NCBI GenBank assembly: GCA_031275035.1
Contig: JAISPH010000018.1
Location: 1-17,888 of the forward strand
DNA from: Treponema sp.
Lineage (GTDB): Bacteria > Spirochaetota > Spirochaetia > Treponematales > Breznakiellaceae
DNA length: 17,888 bases
Direction: 5' to 3'
Shown here: piece by piece, positions 7,444 to 14,519 of the stretch
Layout: every line of letters begins with the position of its first letter
Numbering within the stretch: position 1 is the first letter of the stretch
The notes under the pieces: model-generated
Database searches by the model: none
Seen by the model: the letters and a program-made list of their open reading frames with translations, nothing else
Told to the model about the DNA's origin: nothing
Made by a program: the position numbers and the translations under genes

Positions 7444-8331
7444 TTAATAACCGGCCCTGTCTTCCGCGGTTTTCCGCTGAAGGACATAGCGGATCATCCG
7501 GGGTTTAAAATTATGCCTGAGCAACACCCGGGAAAATCCTTCAAACTGTACGGGCAGATCCAGCGTCAGGACCGGGGCGCGATCCTCCAGCTTTTCACAG
7601 AAAGAGGCAAGCAGGGCCTCCCCCAGGCCGAGCCCCCGGTACTCGGGAAGCACCTCCAGCGCGCATATACGGAGGACATCCCCCTTCCAGACCGAAGAAA
7701 CATAGGCCGCAAAATCGCCGCCCCCGGTTTCGGCGGTCAGCGCCAGATAGCCGGGAAAGGTCCAGTCCGGCGCCCGGGGCCCGCCGTACTCCTCCATGTC
7801 CCGTATACAGAGCCGGTGCAGCGCCGCGGCGGGAACGGCGTCGGCTTCGACGGCTTCCCGGAAACGGAAATCTTCAAAAACCAAATCGCCGGTTTCTTCC
7901 GGCTCATGGCCTATACGTTCCAGGCCCCATCCTTCCCTCAGAGCGTTATACCATTCCTGAATTTCCCGCTTCATCTCCCGGGTCTTAAAGAAAAACCAGC
8001 GCCGTTCCGCTTCGGGATGGGAGGCAAGAACATCCTTAAAGGCCCTGAACACCCCCCGGCCCTGCCCCAGGGCTTCGCCCAGCTCTCTCCGAATCAAGGG
8101 ATTTTTGAAGGAGGCGGCAAAATGCTCCATCAGCCGGTACCCGTCGGAGGAATCCCACCGGGGAAGCGGGATAAACCGGTTCTCCCCGGCTTCCTCCGGA
8201 CCTTCCTGTTCCGGCGCTTCATCCCTGCGGATCACCGTTCCCGTTTTGGCATCCACCACAAAGAGGGCGTCCTGATCCTCCATGGAAAACAGTACCGCAT
8301 CCGCCAGCGCGCCGGTTAATTCAAACTGCAT
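7444..8331 (-). CDS. UPF0158-domain protein fused to a GNAT acetyltransferase
   Basis: The N-terminal half (about 1-140) looks like UPF0158: a start with VVDAKTGTVI, then FIPLPRWDSSDGYRLMEHF, then GRGVFRAFKDVLASHPEAER and WFFFKTREM, the usual G-K/R-G-AFRRFKD and RWF pattern. The function of UPF0158 is not known to me. The C-terminal half (about 150-290) is a GNAT fold with motif A at 221-245 (CALEVLPEYRGLGLGEALL, the acetyl-CoA pyrophosphate loop) and a motif B-like end (LRHNFKPR). The protein probably acetylates a small molecule or protein amine; the substrate cannot be predicted. The ATG at 8331 matches the family start, although no good ribosome site precedes it and no other start lies upstream before the TAG at 8395-8397. 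It stands alone, downstream of the rhamnose genes and a terminator-like hairpin. Confidence 0.8.
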   Translation of the reverse strand: MQFELTGALADAVLFSMEDQDALFVVDAKTGTVIRRDEAPEQEGPEEAGENRFIPLPRWDSSDGYRLMEHFAASFKNPLIRRELGEALGQGRGVFRAFKDVLASHPEAERRWFFFKTREMKREIQEWYNALREGWGLERIGHEPEETGDLVFEDFRFREAVEADAVPAAALHRLCIRDMEEYGGPRAPDWTFPGYLALTAETGGGDFAAYVSSVWKGDVLRICALEVLPEYRGLGLGEALLASFCEKLEDRAPVLTLDLPVQFEGFSRVLLRHNFKPRMIRYVLQRKTAEDRAGY

Positions 8332-8355
8332 GGCGGGAGACCAGAAAAGCGCCGA

Positions 8356-8374
8356 AAAACCCCGGCTGGGTTTT
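8356..8374 (-). terminator. Likely intrinsic terminator between rhaA and the acetyltransferase gene
   Basis: On the minus strand AAAACCC and GGGTTTT form a 7-bp stem around a 5-nt loop, with a run of five T at the 3' side of the stem. It lies between the rhaA stop (8487) and the next start (8331). It could end the rhamnose transcript or attenuate entry into the acetyltransferase gene. Confidence 0.45.
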
Positions 8375-8453
8375 CCCGTGTATCCTGGAGAAAACTACAG
8401 TTCCCTGCGGCATGCAAAGATACGTCAATACGGTTTTCTCCATGGAGTAAGAG

Positions 8454-8483
8454 GACACTGAAAAACTGATATCTTTCAGTGTC
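8454..8483 (-). terminator. Perfect 10-bp inverted repeat just after the rhaA stop
   Basis: GACACTGAAA (8454-8463) and TTTCAGTGTC (8474-8483) pair perfectly with a 10-nt loop, 3 nt after the rhaA stop codon. It has only a weak T run after it, so it may be a 3'-end stabilising hairpin or a terminator working with the hairpin at 8356-8374. Confidence 0.5.
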
Positions 8484-8486
8484 TCC

Positions 8487-9761
8487 CTAGCGCTTTGAAA
8501 GTACGGCCTGTTCGTATTGGTCGACCTTTTCCAGCCAGCCGGTTCCCACCGGAACTTTTGCGTCGAGGCAGAGCTTGTCCCATACTGCGGCAAAGGGAAG
8601 AGTTTTGTATTCTTCCATCAGGCCAAGCCGTTCATGGTTTCTGCCCGCCTTTTCGGCATCCGTCAGCAGTTTAACCGGCTCCAGGATCGATTCCAGCAGG
8701 GCCTTTCTAAGGCTCCGGTAACCGATGGTCCAGGCGGCAATACGGTTGATCGAGGCGTCAAAAAAATCCAGGGCAATATTGGTACGGTTGAATAGCTTTT
8801 GCCGGGCAAGTTCGCGGCAGACATCCCTGGTTTCGTCGGAGAAGATCGTTACATGATCAGAATCCCAGCGAATTCCCCGGGTAAAATGGATCAAGAGGCC
8901 CGGGACAAAGAAGAGGACGGCGGAAATTTTATCCGCAATATTTTCGGTGGGATGAAAATGCCCCGTATCAAGGCAAAGGTGTATCTGTTTGGCCGTGGCG
9001 TATCCCAGATAAAAGTCATAGGAACCCACCACATAGGCTTCGCTCCCGATGCCGAAGAGCTTCGACTCCACCGCATCGATTATGGTTTTGGGGTCCAGCT
9101 TTACCGCCAGAATTTCATCCAGAGCGTCCCGGAGCCGGAGCCGGGGGGAGAGCCGGTCCGCGGGCATATCCTTGGAACCGTCGGGAACCCATATATCATT
9201 CACCGAGGGGGAACCCTGGTTCGCGCCAAAGGCGGAGGCTATCTTCCGGGATGCAGCGGCGTGGCGTATCCAGAAAGCCCGGATCTTAGAATCGGCGCTG
9301 GACAGAGTGTAGCCGGAATCGGCCATGGGATGGGAAAAGAAGGAAGGATTAAAATCCAGGGGGATCTTTTTCTTTTTGGACCAGGTCATCCAGTTTTGAA
9401 AATGCTCCGGCTCAAGGAGATCCCGGGAAACTTTTTTTCCCTTGGGTTCCGCATAGAGCATGTGTAGATTGAAACGTTTCTTTCCCGGAATAAGGGAAAA
9501 GACAAACTCCGCATCCTGCCGCAGTTCGTCTCCGTTCCGGGCCCGGCCGGGATAGTTCCCGGTGGCGAGGATGCCGCCGCCGGATAATCCGTCGGCCCCT
9601 TCAAACCCGGTTACATCGTCCCCCTGCCAGCAGTGGATCGAGATGGGAAGATCCGATGCGGCGCGGATGGCTTTATCGGTATTGATCCCAAAATTCCCAT
9701 AGACGGTTTTTGCCAGACCGTAAGCCTTCTCAATTGATTCCTGATCTTGATATACCTTCAT
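8487..9761 (-). CDS. rhaA: L-rhamnose isomerase
   Basis: This enzyme converts L-rhamnose to L-rhamnulose, the first step of rhamnose breakdown. The 424-aa product follows the E. coli RhaA pattern along its whole length: HCWQGDDVTGFE, ATGNYPG, EPEHFQNW, DFNPSFFSHP, VESKLFGIGSEAY (E232), LDTGHFHPTE (D265, H268), RWDSDHV (D300, D302) and LDFFDASINRIAAW. These include the metal-binding acidic and His residues of the TIM barrel. The ATG at 9761 is chosen because GGGGGAG lies just upstream and the length then fits the family. A longer in-frame start at 9836 would add 25 unconserved residues and overlap the aldolase gene. It lies 32 nt downstream of the aldolase gene on the same strand, forming a two-gene unit. 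No rhamnulokinase gene is in the window. Confidence 0.96.
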   Translation of the reverse strand: MKVYQDQESIEKAYGLAKTVYGNFGINTDKAIRAASDLPISIHCWQGDDVTGFEGADGLSGGGILATGNYPGRARNGDELRQDAEFVFSLIPGKKRFNLHMLYAEPKGKKVSRDLLEPEHFQNWMTWSKKKKIPLDFNPSFFSHPMADSGYTLSSADSKIRAFWIRHAAASRKIASAFGANQGSPSVNDIWVPDGSKDMPADRLSPRLRLRDALDEILAVKLDPKTIIDAVESKLFGIGSEAYVVGSYDFYLGYATAKQIHLCLDTGHFHPTENIADKISAVLFFVPGLLIHFTRGIRWDSDHVTIFSDETRDVCRELARQKLFNRTNIALDFFDASINRIAAWTIGYRSLRKALLESILEPVKLLTDAEKAGRNHERLGLMEEYKTLPFAAVWDKLCLDAKVPVGTGWLEKVDQYEQAVLSKR

Positions 9762-9793
9762 TTTCTCCCCCCTGTAATTGATTTTTGCCGGCT

Positions 9794-10930
9794 TTACTTT
9801 CCGGATATATTCGCGCGATACCGTTCCACTTCCCAATTATTAATAAAGTCTATCTGGTCCTGAGTCATAAACCGCACGCCCCCAAAGGAGGCGGCGTAAT
9901 AGGCTACCTTTACGGCATCGGTAAAAAGTTCCAGCGCCAAACGGGCCGCCTTTTCCGTGGGGCCTATGCCGAAGATCCCCAGCCCCTGTACCGCCGCCGT
10001 TTTGGGGATCCTTCCGTATGCGGCGGTAAAGTCCCGCCAGGCTGCCCGGAGGGCCGCCGCAGCCTCCGGGGGGGACCCGGTTTCCACAAAGAGGGGATCG
10101 CTTCCGGCATAGACGATATGATCCGGGGTAAAGGCCGAGGAAACAGGATAGAAGGCGGCCCGTCCGGCGGTCAGGGCGGCAAAGGCGCGGTTCCGCCGGA
10201 ATACCGTTACGGCCCCGCCGCCGGGTCCGGCGGCAAGTTCCCGCAGGACCTTTTCAAGCTCCGCCGAATTTTCCCATTCCGCAGTTTCCCCGGAAAAGTC
10301 GGGGCCCCCCGGCGCCCTGGCGGCAAGCTTGCCCATCACGCCGCCATAGGCCGCCTTGATGCCCTCCGCCGTATCGGCTCCCACAAAGATCCCGTGGTTC
10401 TGGAGCAGGATAAGCTGCGCAGGACGCCCCTTCCGCCGCCGGTACGCCTCCATAGCGTTTTTCACCGCCAGGGAGAGGATATAGCCGGGATTGGTAGACT
10501 CTATCCAGAGAGCCTCCCCCGCGAAGAGAGACTCCGCGGCGGCGGCTCCTTCCCGGGAGCAGGTAAGGCCGTTTACCAGGGCCGGATGGGTATGAACCAC
10601 AAAGTTAAAGGGCAGCATGTCGTGGAGCAGGGTTTCCACGCTGGGCCGTTTCCGCTCTTCCCCCGGTCTCCGGGCGGCCATCATATCCGCCAGCACCGCC
10701 GTTTCCCGCTCATCCCCGTCTTCCGGATAGGTCTTTTCCCAGATCCGGGCAAGGAGCCGCCGGTCCATGCGGACAAAATCCTCTTCCCCAATATCCGCCA
10801 GAGAAGCGCCGGACCCCTTGATATACAGGGTGGACTCATCCTTAAAGGAAGTATTCCCCCCTCCGGCAATGACATAATCGGAACGGTTTCCATAGTACCG
10901 GGACAGTTCCGTTAATACTGTTACACTCAT
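9794..10930 (-). CDS. Class II aldolase, rhamnulose-1-phosphate aldolase type (stand-alone form of the RhaE/RhaD-SDR aldolase domain)
   Basis: This 378-aa class II aldolase/adducin-fold protein probably splits L-rhamnulose 1-phosphate into dihydroxyacetone phosphate and L-lactaldehyde. It has the family start YVIAGGGNTSFKD, the zinc-site HTHP motif (H113, H115), a third His in LLQNHGIFVG (H179), and Glu near 99. It resembles the N-terminal half of the large bifunctional aldolase/short-chain dehydrogenase (B. subtilis YuxG type), including a C-terminus NNWEVERYRANISG where the linker to the dehydrogenase would start. Here it stops, so the lactaldehyde dehydrogenase half is absent. The ATG at 10930 lacks a clear Shine-Dalgarno sequence. 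It is first in the unit with rhaA and divergent from the oxidoreductase gene. Substrate assignment rests on the rhaA neighbour and overall similarity. Confidence 0.88.
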   Translation of the reverse strand: MSVTVLTELSRYYGNRSDYVIAGGGNTSFKDESTLYIKGSGASLADIGEEDFVRMDRRLLARIWEKTYPEDGDERETAVLADMMAARRPGEERKRPSVETLLHDMLPFNFVVHTHPALVNGLTCSREGAAAAESLFAGEALWIESTNPGYILSLAVKNAMEAYRRRKGRPAQLILLQNHGIFVGADTAEGIKAAYGGVMGKLAARAPGGPDFSGETAEWENSAELEKVLRELAAGPGGGAVTVFRRNRAFAALTAGRAAFYPVSSAFTPDHIVYAGSDPLFVETGSPPEAAAALRAAWRDFTAAYGRIPKTAAVQGLGIFGIGPTEKAARLALELFTDAVKVAYYAASFGGVRFMTQDQIDFINNWEVERYRANISGK

Positions 10931-11074
10931 TAGAGCGAATTTAAATCATATATACCCCTTTATCAAGAGGCAAAAGCGTACTATCATTTTGCTACATAAA
11001 AGATGCGGCCCCTTCGGGAATGTAATTATCCCCGTTCCCGGCAGGATGGTACGTTTATAGGAGGAGGAAGTAAG
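10931..11074. promoter_or_regulatory. Divergent control region of the rhamnose unit and the oxidoreductase pair
   Basis: This 144-bp gap separates the divergent aldolase (-) and oxidoreductase (+) genes and so must hold both promoters. It is AT-rich near 10940-10960 with TATA-like hexamers. CGGGAA (11015-11020) and TTCCCG (11035-11040) form an inverted repeat with a 14-nt gap, a possible operator or leader hairpin ahead of the plus-strand gene. No confident -35/-10 pair could be fixed. A strong GGAGGAGG (11060-11067) serves the oxidoreductase start. Confidence 0.5.
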
Positions 11075-12061
11075 ATGAATGTAGGAATCCTTGGGGCCGG
11101 ATCTATTGCGGAAAAGATGGCCCAAACCCTGAACAGGATGAAGGGCGTTGCCGCCGCCGCAGTAGCGTCCAGAGATTTGGACCGGGCGGGGGCCTTTGCT
11201 GGAAAATATAACATTAAAAAGTACTACGGCTCTTACCTGGAAATGGCCAGGGACCCCGGCGTAGATCTTATCTATGTGGCCACCCCCCATTCCCATCACT
11301 ATGAACACATGAAGCTCTGCCTGGAACAGGGCAAGCATGTACTCTGCGAAAAGGCCTTTACCGTAAACGCCGCCCAAGCAAAAGAGCTTATCACCCTGGG
11401 AGAACAAAAGAAGCTCCTCGTGGCGGAGGCAATCTGGACCCGGTATCTTCCCATGCGGGCGGTGATGGACAAGGTCCTCGCCGAAGGGATCATCGGCAGC
11501 GCCGCTTCCCTGACGGCGAATCTTTGCCAGGCCGTGGCCCATATAGAACGGCTGGTAAAGCCGGAATTGGCCGGAGGGGCCCTGCTGGACATGGGGGTCT
11601 ACGCTATCAACTTTGCCTTGATGTGTTTTGGATCGGATATTGCGGATATCAGCGCCGCCTGGGTCAAGTACGAAACCGGAGTGGATGCCATGAACAGCAT
11701 CACCTTCACCTACAAAGACGGACGGATCGCCATCCTTGAAAGCGGCTTTACCTGCCGGAGCGACCGGCGGGGCATTGTGGCCGGGGATAAGGGGTACATC
11801 GAATTTTTGAACATCAATAACTGCGAAGGCATCCGGGTTTACAATACCCAGGATAAGCTCCTTGCCTCCTATAAAACGCCGAAACAGATAACCGGCTTTG
11901 AGTATCAGGTTGAAGCCTGCAAAAGGGCAATCGGAGAAGGCAGGACCGAGTGCCCCGAAATGCCCCATGCCGAAATAATCCGGGTTATGGAAATCATGGA
12001 CCGGATCAGAAAAATCTGGGGTCTCACGTATCCCGGTGAAAAAGAGGAGGCCCTCCGGTGA
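11075..12061 (+). CDS. Gfo/Idh/MocA-family oxidoreductase, dihydrodiol dehydrogenase-like
   Basis: The 328-aa protein is an NAD(P)-dependent sugar or diol dehydrogenase. The Rossmann loop is GILGAGSIAEKM (residues 4-15), followed by LIYVATPHSHHYEH, the CEKAFTVN motif with catalytic Lys 93 (EKA rather than the more common EKP, as in dihydrodiol dehydrogenase-like members), and GGALLDMGVYAINFAL with D172. The ATG at 11075 is chosen for GGAGGAGG spaced 7 nt and because the Rossmann fold starts at once; an upstream start at 11003 adds 24 unconserved residues. It overlaps the UPF0303 gene by 4 bp (GTGA) and is divergent from the rhamnose unit. It may therefore act on a related sugar or a rhamnose-derived product, but the substrate is not shown by the sequence. 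Confidence 0.9.
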   Translation: MNVGILGAGSIAEKMAQTLNRMKGVAAAAVASRDLDRAGAFAGKYNIKKYYGSYLEMARDPGVDLIYVATPHSHHYEHMKLCLEQGKHVLCEKAFTVNAAQAKELITLGEQKKLLVAEAIWTRYLPMRAVMDKVLAEGIIGSAASLTANLCQAVAHIERLVKPELAGGALLDMGVYAINFALMCFGSDIADISAAWVKYETGVDAMNSITFTYKDGRIAILESGFTCRSDRRGIVAGDKGYIEFLNINNCEGIRVYNTQDKLLASYKTPKQITGFEYQVEACKRAIGEGRTECPEMPHAEIIRVMEIMDRIRKIWGLTYPGEKEEALR

Positions 12062-12570
12062 ATCTGGATAAGTACATTGCCCTGGTAAAAAAACAGGAAG
12101 AGCTGCTTCAGTTTCCCCATTTTAACCGCCGGGATGCCTGGGATTTGGGGAATGTTTTTGTCTCCGAGATCCTCGATAAAAATCTTGAACTTGCCGTCAG
12201 CATCCGGCTTTTAAGCGGAATGGTACTTTTTCAGTATGCGCCGAAGGGAACCAATCTGAACAACGAACATTGGATGACCCGCAAGTTCAACCTGGTCCGG
12301 GACAAGGAGCAGAGCAGCCTGCTCACCCTGCTTATCTGGAAGGGGAAAAAGGAAAGCGTCCTTCAGCAGGGACTTGATCCGGGAAAGTACGTGGCCTGCG
12401 GGGGCGGCTTTCCTATACGGATAAAGAACAGCGGGACTGCCGGGGCGGCTTTGGTTTCGGGCCTTCCCCACCTGACGGATCACGACATGCTGGTGGAATG
12501 TATCAGCCGGTATCTCGGGGTTTCAGGCGCGCCGCGGATTCCGGCAAACGCAAAGATCCCCATGGATTAA
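12058..12570 (+). CDS. UPF0303 / haem-degrading-domain (DUF336-like) family protein
   Basis: This 170-aa protein follows the UPF0303 pattern: KKQEELLQFPHF, DAWDLGNVFV, GTNLNNEHWMTRKFNLV, YVACGGGFPIRI and AALVSGLPHLTDHDMLVE. Members share the alpha-beta fold of the haem-binding HbpS/GlcG group. Their exact role is unclear, and they often sit beside sugar-catabolism genes. The start is GTG at 12058, with GAGGAGG at 12044-12050 spaced 7 nt. It overlaps the TGA of the oxidoreductase gene by 4 bp, so the two are translationally coupled. Confidence 0.88.
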   Translation: MNLDKYIALVKKQEELLQFPHFNRRDAWDLGNVFVSEILDKNLELAVSIRLLSGMVLFQYAPKGTNLNNEHWMTRKFNLVRDKEQSSLLTLLIWKGKKESVLQQGLDPGKYVACGGGFPIRIKNSGTAGAALVSGLPHLTDHDMLVECISRYLGVSGAPRIPANAKIPMD

Positions 12571-12648
12571 TCCGGGGTTCAGCGCCGGGCGTCTTTGTGG
12601 TTAGAAATTCTTCTTCCCTGTTTTTCTCATATCCTGTGAGTTATCTTA

Positions 12649-12694
12649 ATGAGCCTCCCCGGAGCAGGGCGCGAACCAAAGGTTCGACGGGGTA
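12649..12694 (+). repeat. Dispersed intergenic repeat, short copy
   Basis: This 46-bp element carries the two blocks of the element at 2861-2950 (there on the minus strand): ATGAGCCTCCCCGGAGC at 12649-12665, then the GCGAACC/GGTTCG hairpin block ending in ACGGGGTA at 12671-12694. The two blocks are nearly adjacent here, so one copy is either a deletion or an insertion derivative of the other. It lies in the 207-bp gap between the UPF0303 gene and the convergent GYF-like gene, where I see nothing else. Confidence 0.75.
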
Positions 12695-12777
12695 TTAAAC
12701 CAGACTTTCGAGTAAAATGTCAAAAAAATTACCAAACACTGATTAGAGAACAATACCCGCAACTTATCCAGAAAAAA

Positions 12778-13431
12778 TCATTCGTCGTCATCATAATCTT
12801 CGTCATCATCGTCATCCTCTTCATCGAAGTCATCATCATCTTCTTCTGCATCGAAATCATCCTCGTCGTCCTCCTCTTCTTCAAAATCATCGTCATCATC
12901 CTCTTCTTCTTCATAATCCTCGTCGTCATCGTCATCATTTAAAATATCCTTTATTGGCACCCAATCTGATTCTCCTAATAAACAAGCATAATAATCATAT
13001 GAAATAATCCCATTTGCTATCATCATTTTTATTTGCCCAATACTAAACGGACCAGTTTGCTTATAATCTTTGCTAATAAGATATTGTTTATCTGAATTTA
13101 ATAATTCATCTTCAGCTATAAGATCATAGGTTATTTCATTCTTCCAGTCAAATATTTCACCCAGACCACTCTGGTCGCCTTCCATGATTTTTTTAAAACC
13201 GGTATTCCCCTCAATTTGCCAAGTTTTATGATCAATGCATTTTCCTTTTGCATCAAAAGCTGCGCCTGTTACCAGATAAATTCCTTTTCTGCCTTTTCGT
13301 CTAAGATTTGCTTCCACCGCTCCACTTGCCTTCATTGAATCGAGCCATTCAGCTATGTCTTGCGGCCTATCTTTAAATATTTCGGTTAAAACTGCTCCCG
13401 TAATTTTCAAGAATGAATCCAAAAAACCCAT
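12778..13431 (-). CDS. GYF_2-like domain protein with a long acidic C-terminal tail
   Basis: The 217-aa product has an uncharacterised N-terminal region (about 1-110). A GYF_2-like segment follows (about 113-163): YLISKDYKQTGPFSIGQIK, then an IANGIISYDYYACLLGESDWVPIKDI-type stretch with the GPFS, G-I and W-V-P positions of that domain. Residues 165-217 are almost entirely Asp and Glu (46 of 53). Aromatic residues fall at a near-regular spacing of 9-10 in that tail, which suggests a decayed or growing 10-residue repeat. GYF_2 domains are thought to bind proteins; the tail could bind cations or mimic nucleic acid, but that is guesswork. The ATG at 13431 has a perfect AGGAGG (13437-13442). The gene is clearly more AT-rich than its neighbours, suggesting separate origin. 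It is not tightly joined to the operon at 13663. Confidence 0.75.
   Translation of the reverse strand: MGFLDSFLKITGAVLTEIFKDRPQDIAEWLDSMKASGAVEANLRRKGRKGIYLVTGAAFDAKGKCIDHKTWQIEGNTGFKKIMEGDQSGLGEIFDWKNEITYDLIAEDELLNSDKQYLISKDYKQTGPFSIGQIKMMIANGIISYDYYACLLGESDWVPIKDILNDDDDDEDYEEEEDDDDDFEEEEDDEDDFDAEEDDDDFDEEDDDDDEDYDDDE
12781..12939 (-). repeat. Asp/Glu codon tract, imperfect trinucleotide repeat
   Basis: On the minus strand this tract is an imperfect run of GAT, GAC, GAA and GAG codons, broken by TAT/TTT-type aromatic codons roughly every 30 bp. It encodes the acidic tail of the GYF-like protein. Such purine-rich triplet runs can change length by slippage without breaking the frame. On the plus strand the same tract reads as Ile/Val/Leu/Phe codons, which accounts for a spurious hydrophobic ORF. 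Confidence 0.8.
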
Positions 13432-13662
13432 ACAATCCTCCTAAAATATACCTTTATGTTATATACAAATCATATTTTACACAATAGAGAGTATACTTTT
13501 ATTTACACAGTTCCTGTGTCCATGATTCGATAATGAACTTGTCCAAGAACTTCAGTTTTTGAACAACTCTAATCCTTTCTCAGTATGCCAACTAAATCTC
13601 CTTTTTCACTTGATAGAATGAAATATCATACCCCGGTTCCTCTATCACATCGATAGAGCAAA
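13432..13662. other. AT-rich spacer with two inverted repeats
   Basis: No gene is visible. ACACAG (13505-13510) and CTGTGT (13514-13519) form a perfect short inverted repeat with a 3-nt centre, upstream of the GYF-like gene, and could be an operator half-site pair. CTCTATC (13640-13646) and GATAGAG (13652-13658) form a 7-bp hairpin 4 nt after the J-domain gene stop, possibly a 3'-end hairpin or terminator although no T run follows it on the minus strand. Several TATA-like hexamers occur, but no reliable promoter could be fixed. Confidence 0.5.
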
Positions 13663-14148
13663 TTATTTTTTTAGAATATGGTAAGCCTCATTTATCTTTT
13701 TCATCATTTCTTCGGCCTTTTGCCGTTCCTGCGCCGGGGCTTGGGTGTAACGGTCGGGGTGGTATTGGGCCGCCATGGCGCGGTAAGCCGCCTTTAACTG
13801 GCTCCGGGTAAAATTTGAGGGAAGGCCGAATACGGCGCGGTACGGCTTAAGCGGGTCAGGCGGTCTGGCCGGAGGGGTATCCGGCCCGGCTGTTCCTGTA
13901 CTTGAGCCGCCGGATCCGGCTGACCGCCCGGCATTGGACGAATAGGCCCGGTACGTTTGGTTGAGCTTTCTGTTGACAAGGAGGCCGAAAATAAATTTGA
14001 CCAGGCCGCCAAGAACGAGACTGCCCGCGACGGTAAGCATCAGGGGCAGGAAGGGTTCAAGGGCGGGAAAGAAAAAAAGAGCGGCGGCGCCAATACAGGC
14101 AAGCCGGGAAATTTTCCCCTGTGTCCTGGCGCCTACGGTTTGCGCCAT
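13663..14148 (-). CDS. Membrane-anchored J-domain (DnaJ-like) protein
   Basis: The 161-aa protein has two hydrophobic segments (about 15-33 and 36-57) that probably form a membrane hairpin. A Gly/Ser/Pro-rich linker follows (about 70-100), then a C-terminal J domain with the HPD signature at 130-132 (YRAMAAQYHPDRYTQ) and a helix ending KKINEAYHILKK. J domains stimulate DnaK-type Hsp70 ATPases, so this protein would recruit DnaK to the membrane; no DnaK gene is in the window. Its ATG shares one base with the TAA of the preceding zinc-ribbon gene (TAATG), which indicates translational coupling. It is the last gene of the four-gene operon. Confidence 0.9.
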   Translation of the reverse strand: MAQTVGARTQGKISRLACIGAAALFFFPALEPFLPLMLTVAGSLVLGGLVKFIFGLLVNRKLNQTYRAYSSNAGRSAGSGGSSTGTAGPDTPPARPPDPLKPYRAVFGLPSNFTRSQLKAAYRAMAAQYHPDRYTQAPAQERQKAEEMMKKINEAYHILKK

Positions 14149-14507
14149 TATCTGTCCCGCCTTGTATCAATCAGAATTTGACAGCCGCAGTTTTTGCACA
14201 AAAAACGCGCCGTTCCCCATTCCCTGATAAAGGGGTCGGCGTTTGTCCGGGAACGGTGCAGAAAAAGCCTGGCGAAAAAACGGTTCCCTAGGCCGCCGCC
14301 GTAACGGGTGCTTGAATGACCTACAACCTTATCGCGTACCTCAAAGCCCTGATAGTCAAGGCGGAACCATTTCCGGCATCCCGGGCAGCGCACGGTTTTC
14401 CGCCAGTTAAAAAAGGCCGGCAGAACCATGATAAGGAAAACCGCCGCGCCGGTGGCAATGAGGATTTTTGTGTCGCTGATAAGGGGGACGATGCCGGGGA
14501 AGGTCAA
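14148..14507 (-). CDS. Small membrane protein with a zinc-ribbon-like cysteine pattern
   Basis: The 119-aa product has one transmembrane segment (about 14-33), then CPGC (C41, C44), a basic and Gly-rich middle, and CKNCGC near the C-terminus (C104, C107, C109). The two CxxC pairs are about 60 residues apart and probably hold one zinc ion. No named family was recognised. The start is TTG at 14507, supported by AAGGAG about 7 nt upstream; no nearby ATG fits. It follows the AAA+ gene by 12 nt, with its ribosome site reaching the end of that gene. It overlaps the J-domain gene by one base. A structural or adaptor role with its neighbours is inferred from position only. Confidence 0.8.
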   Translation of the reverse strand: MTFPGIVPLISDTKILIATGAAVFLIMVLPAFFNWRKTVRCPGCRKWFRLDYQGFEVRDKVVGHSSTRYGGGLGNRFFARLFLHRSRTNADPFIREWGTARFLCKNCGCQILIDTRRDR

Positions 14508-14519
14508 GGGGGACTCCTT

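Noticed and set aside
9762..9836. N-terminal extension of rhaA to the ATG at 9836
   Set aside because: It adds 25 unconserved residues and overlaps the aldolase gene end, while the ATG at 9761 has a strong ribosome site and gives the normal length.
9785..10915. 376-codon plus-strand ORF opposite the aldolase gene
   Set aside because: Gly/Arg/Pro-rich shadow of a confidently assigned class II aldolase; no motifs.
12649..12942. 97-codon plus-strand ORF that looks like a hydrophobic membrane peptide
   Set aside because: The Ile/Val/Phe run is the antisense reading of the Asp/Glu codon tract of the GYF-like gene, and its start lies in a dispersed repeat.
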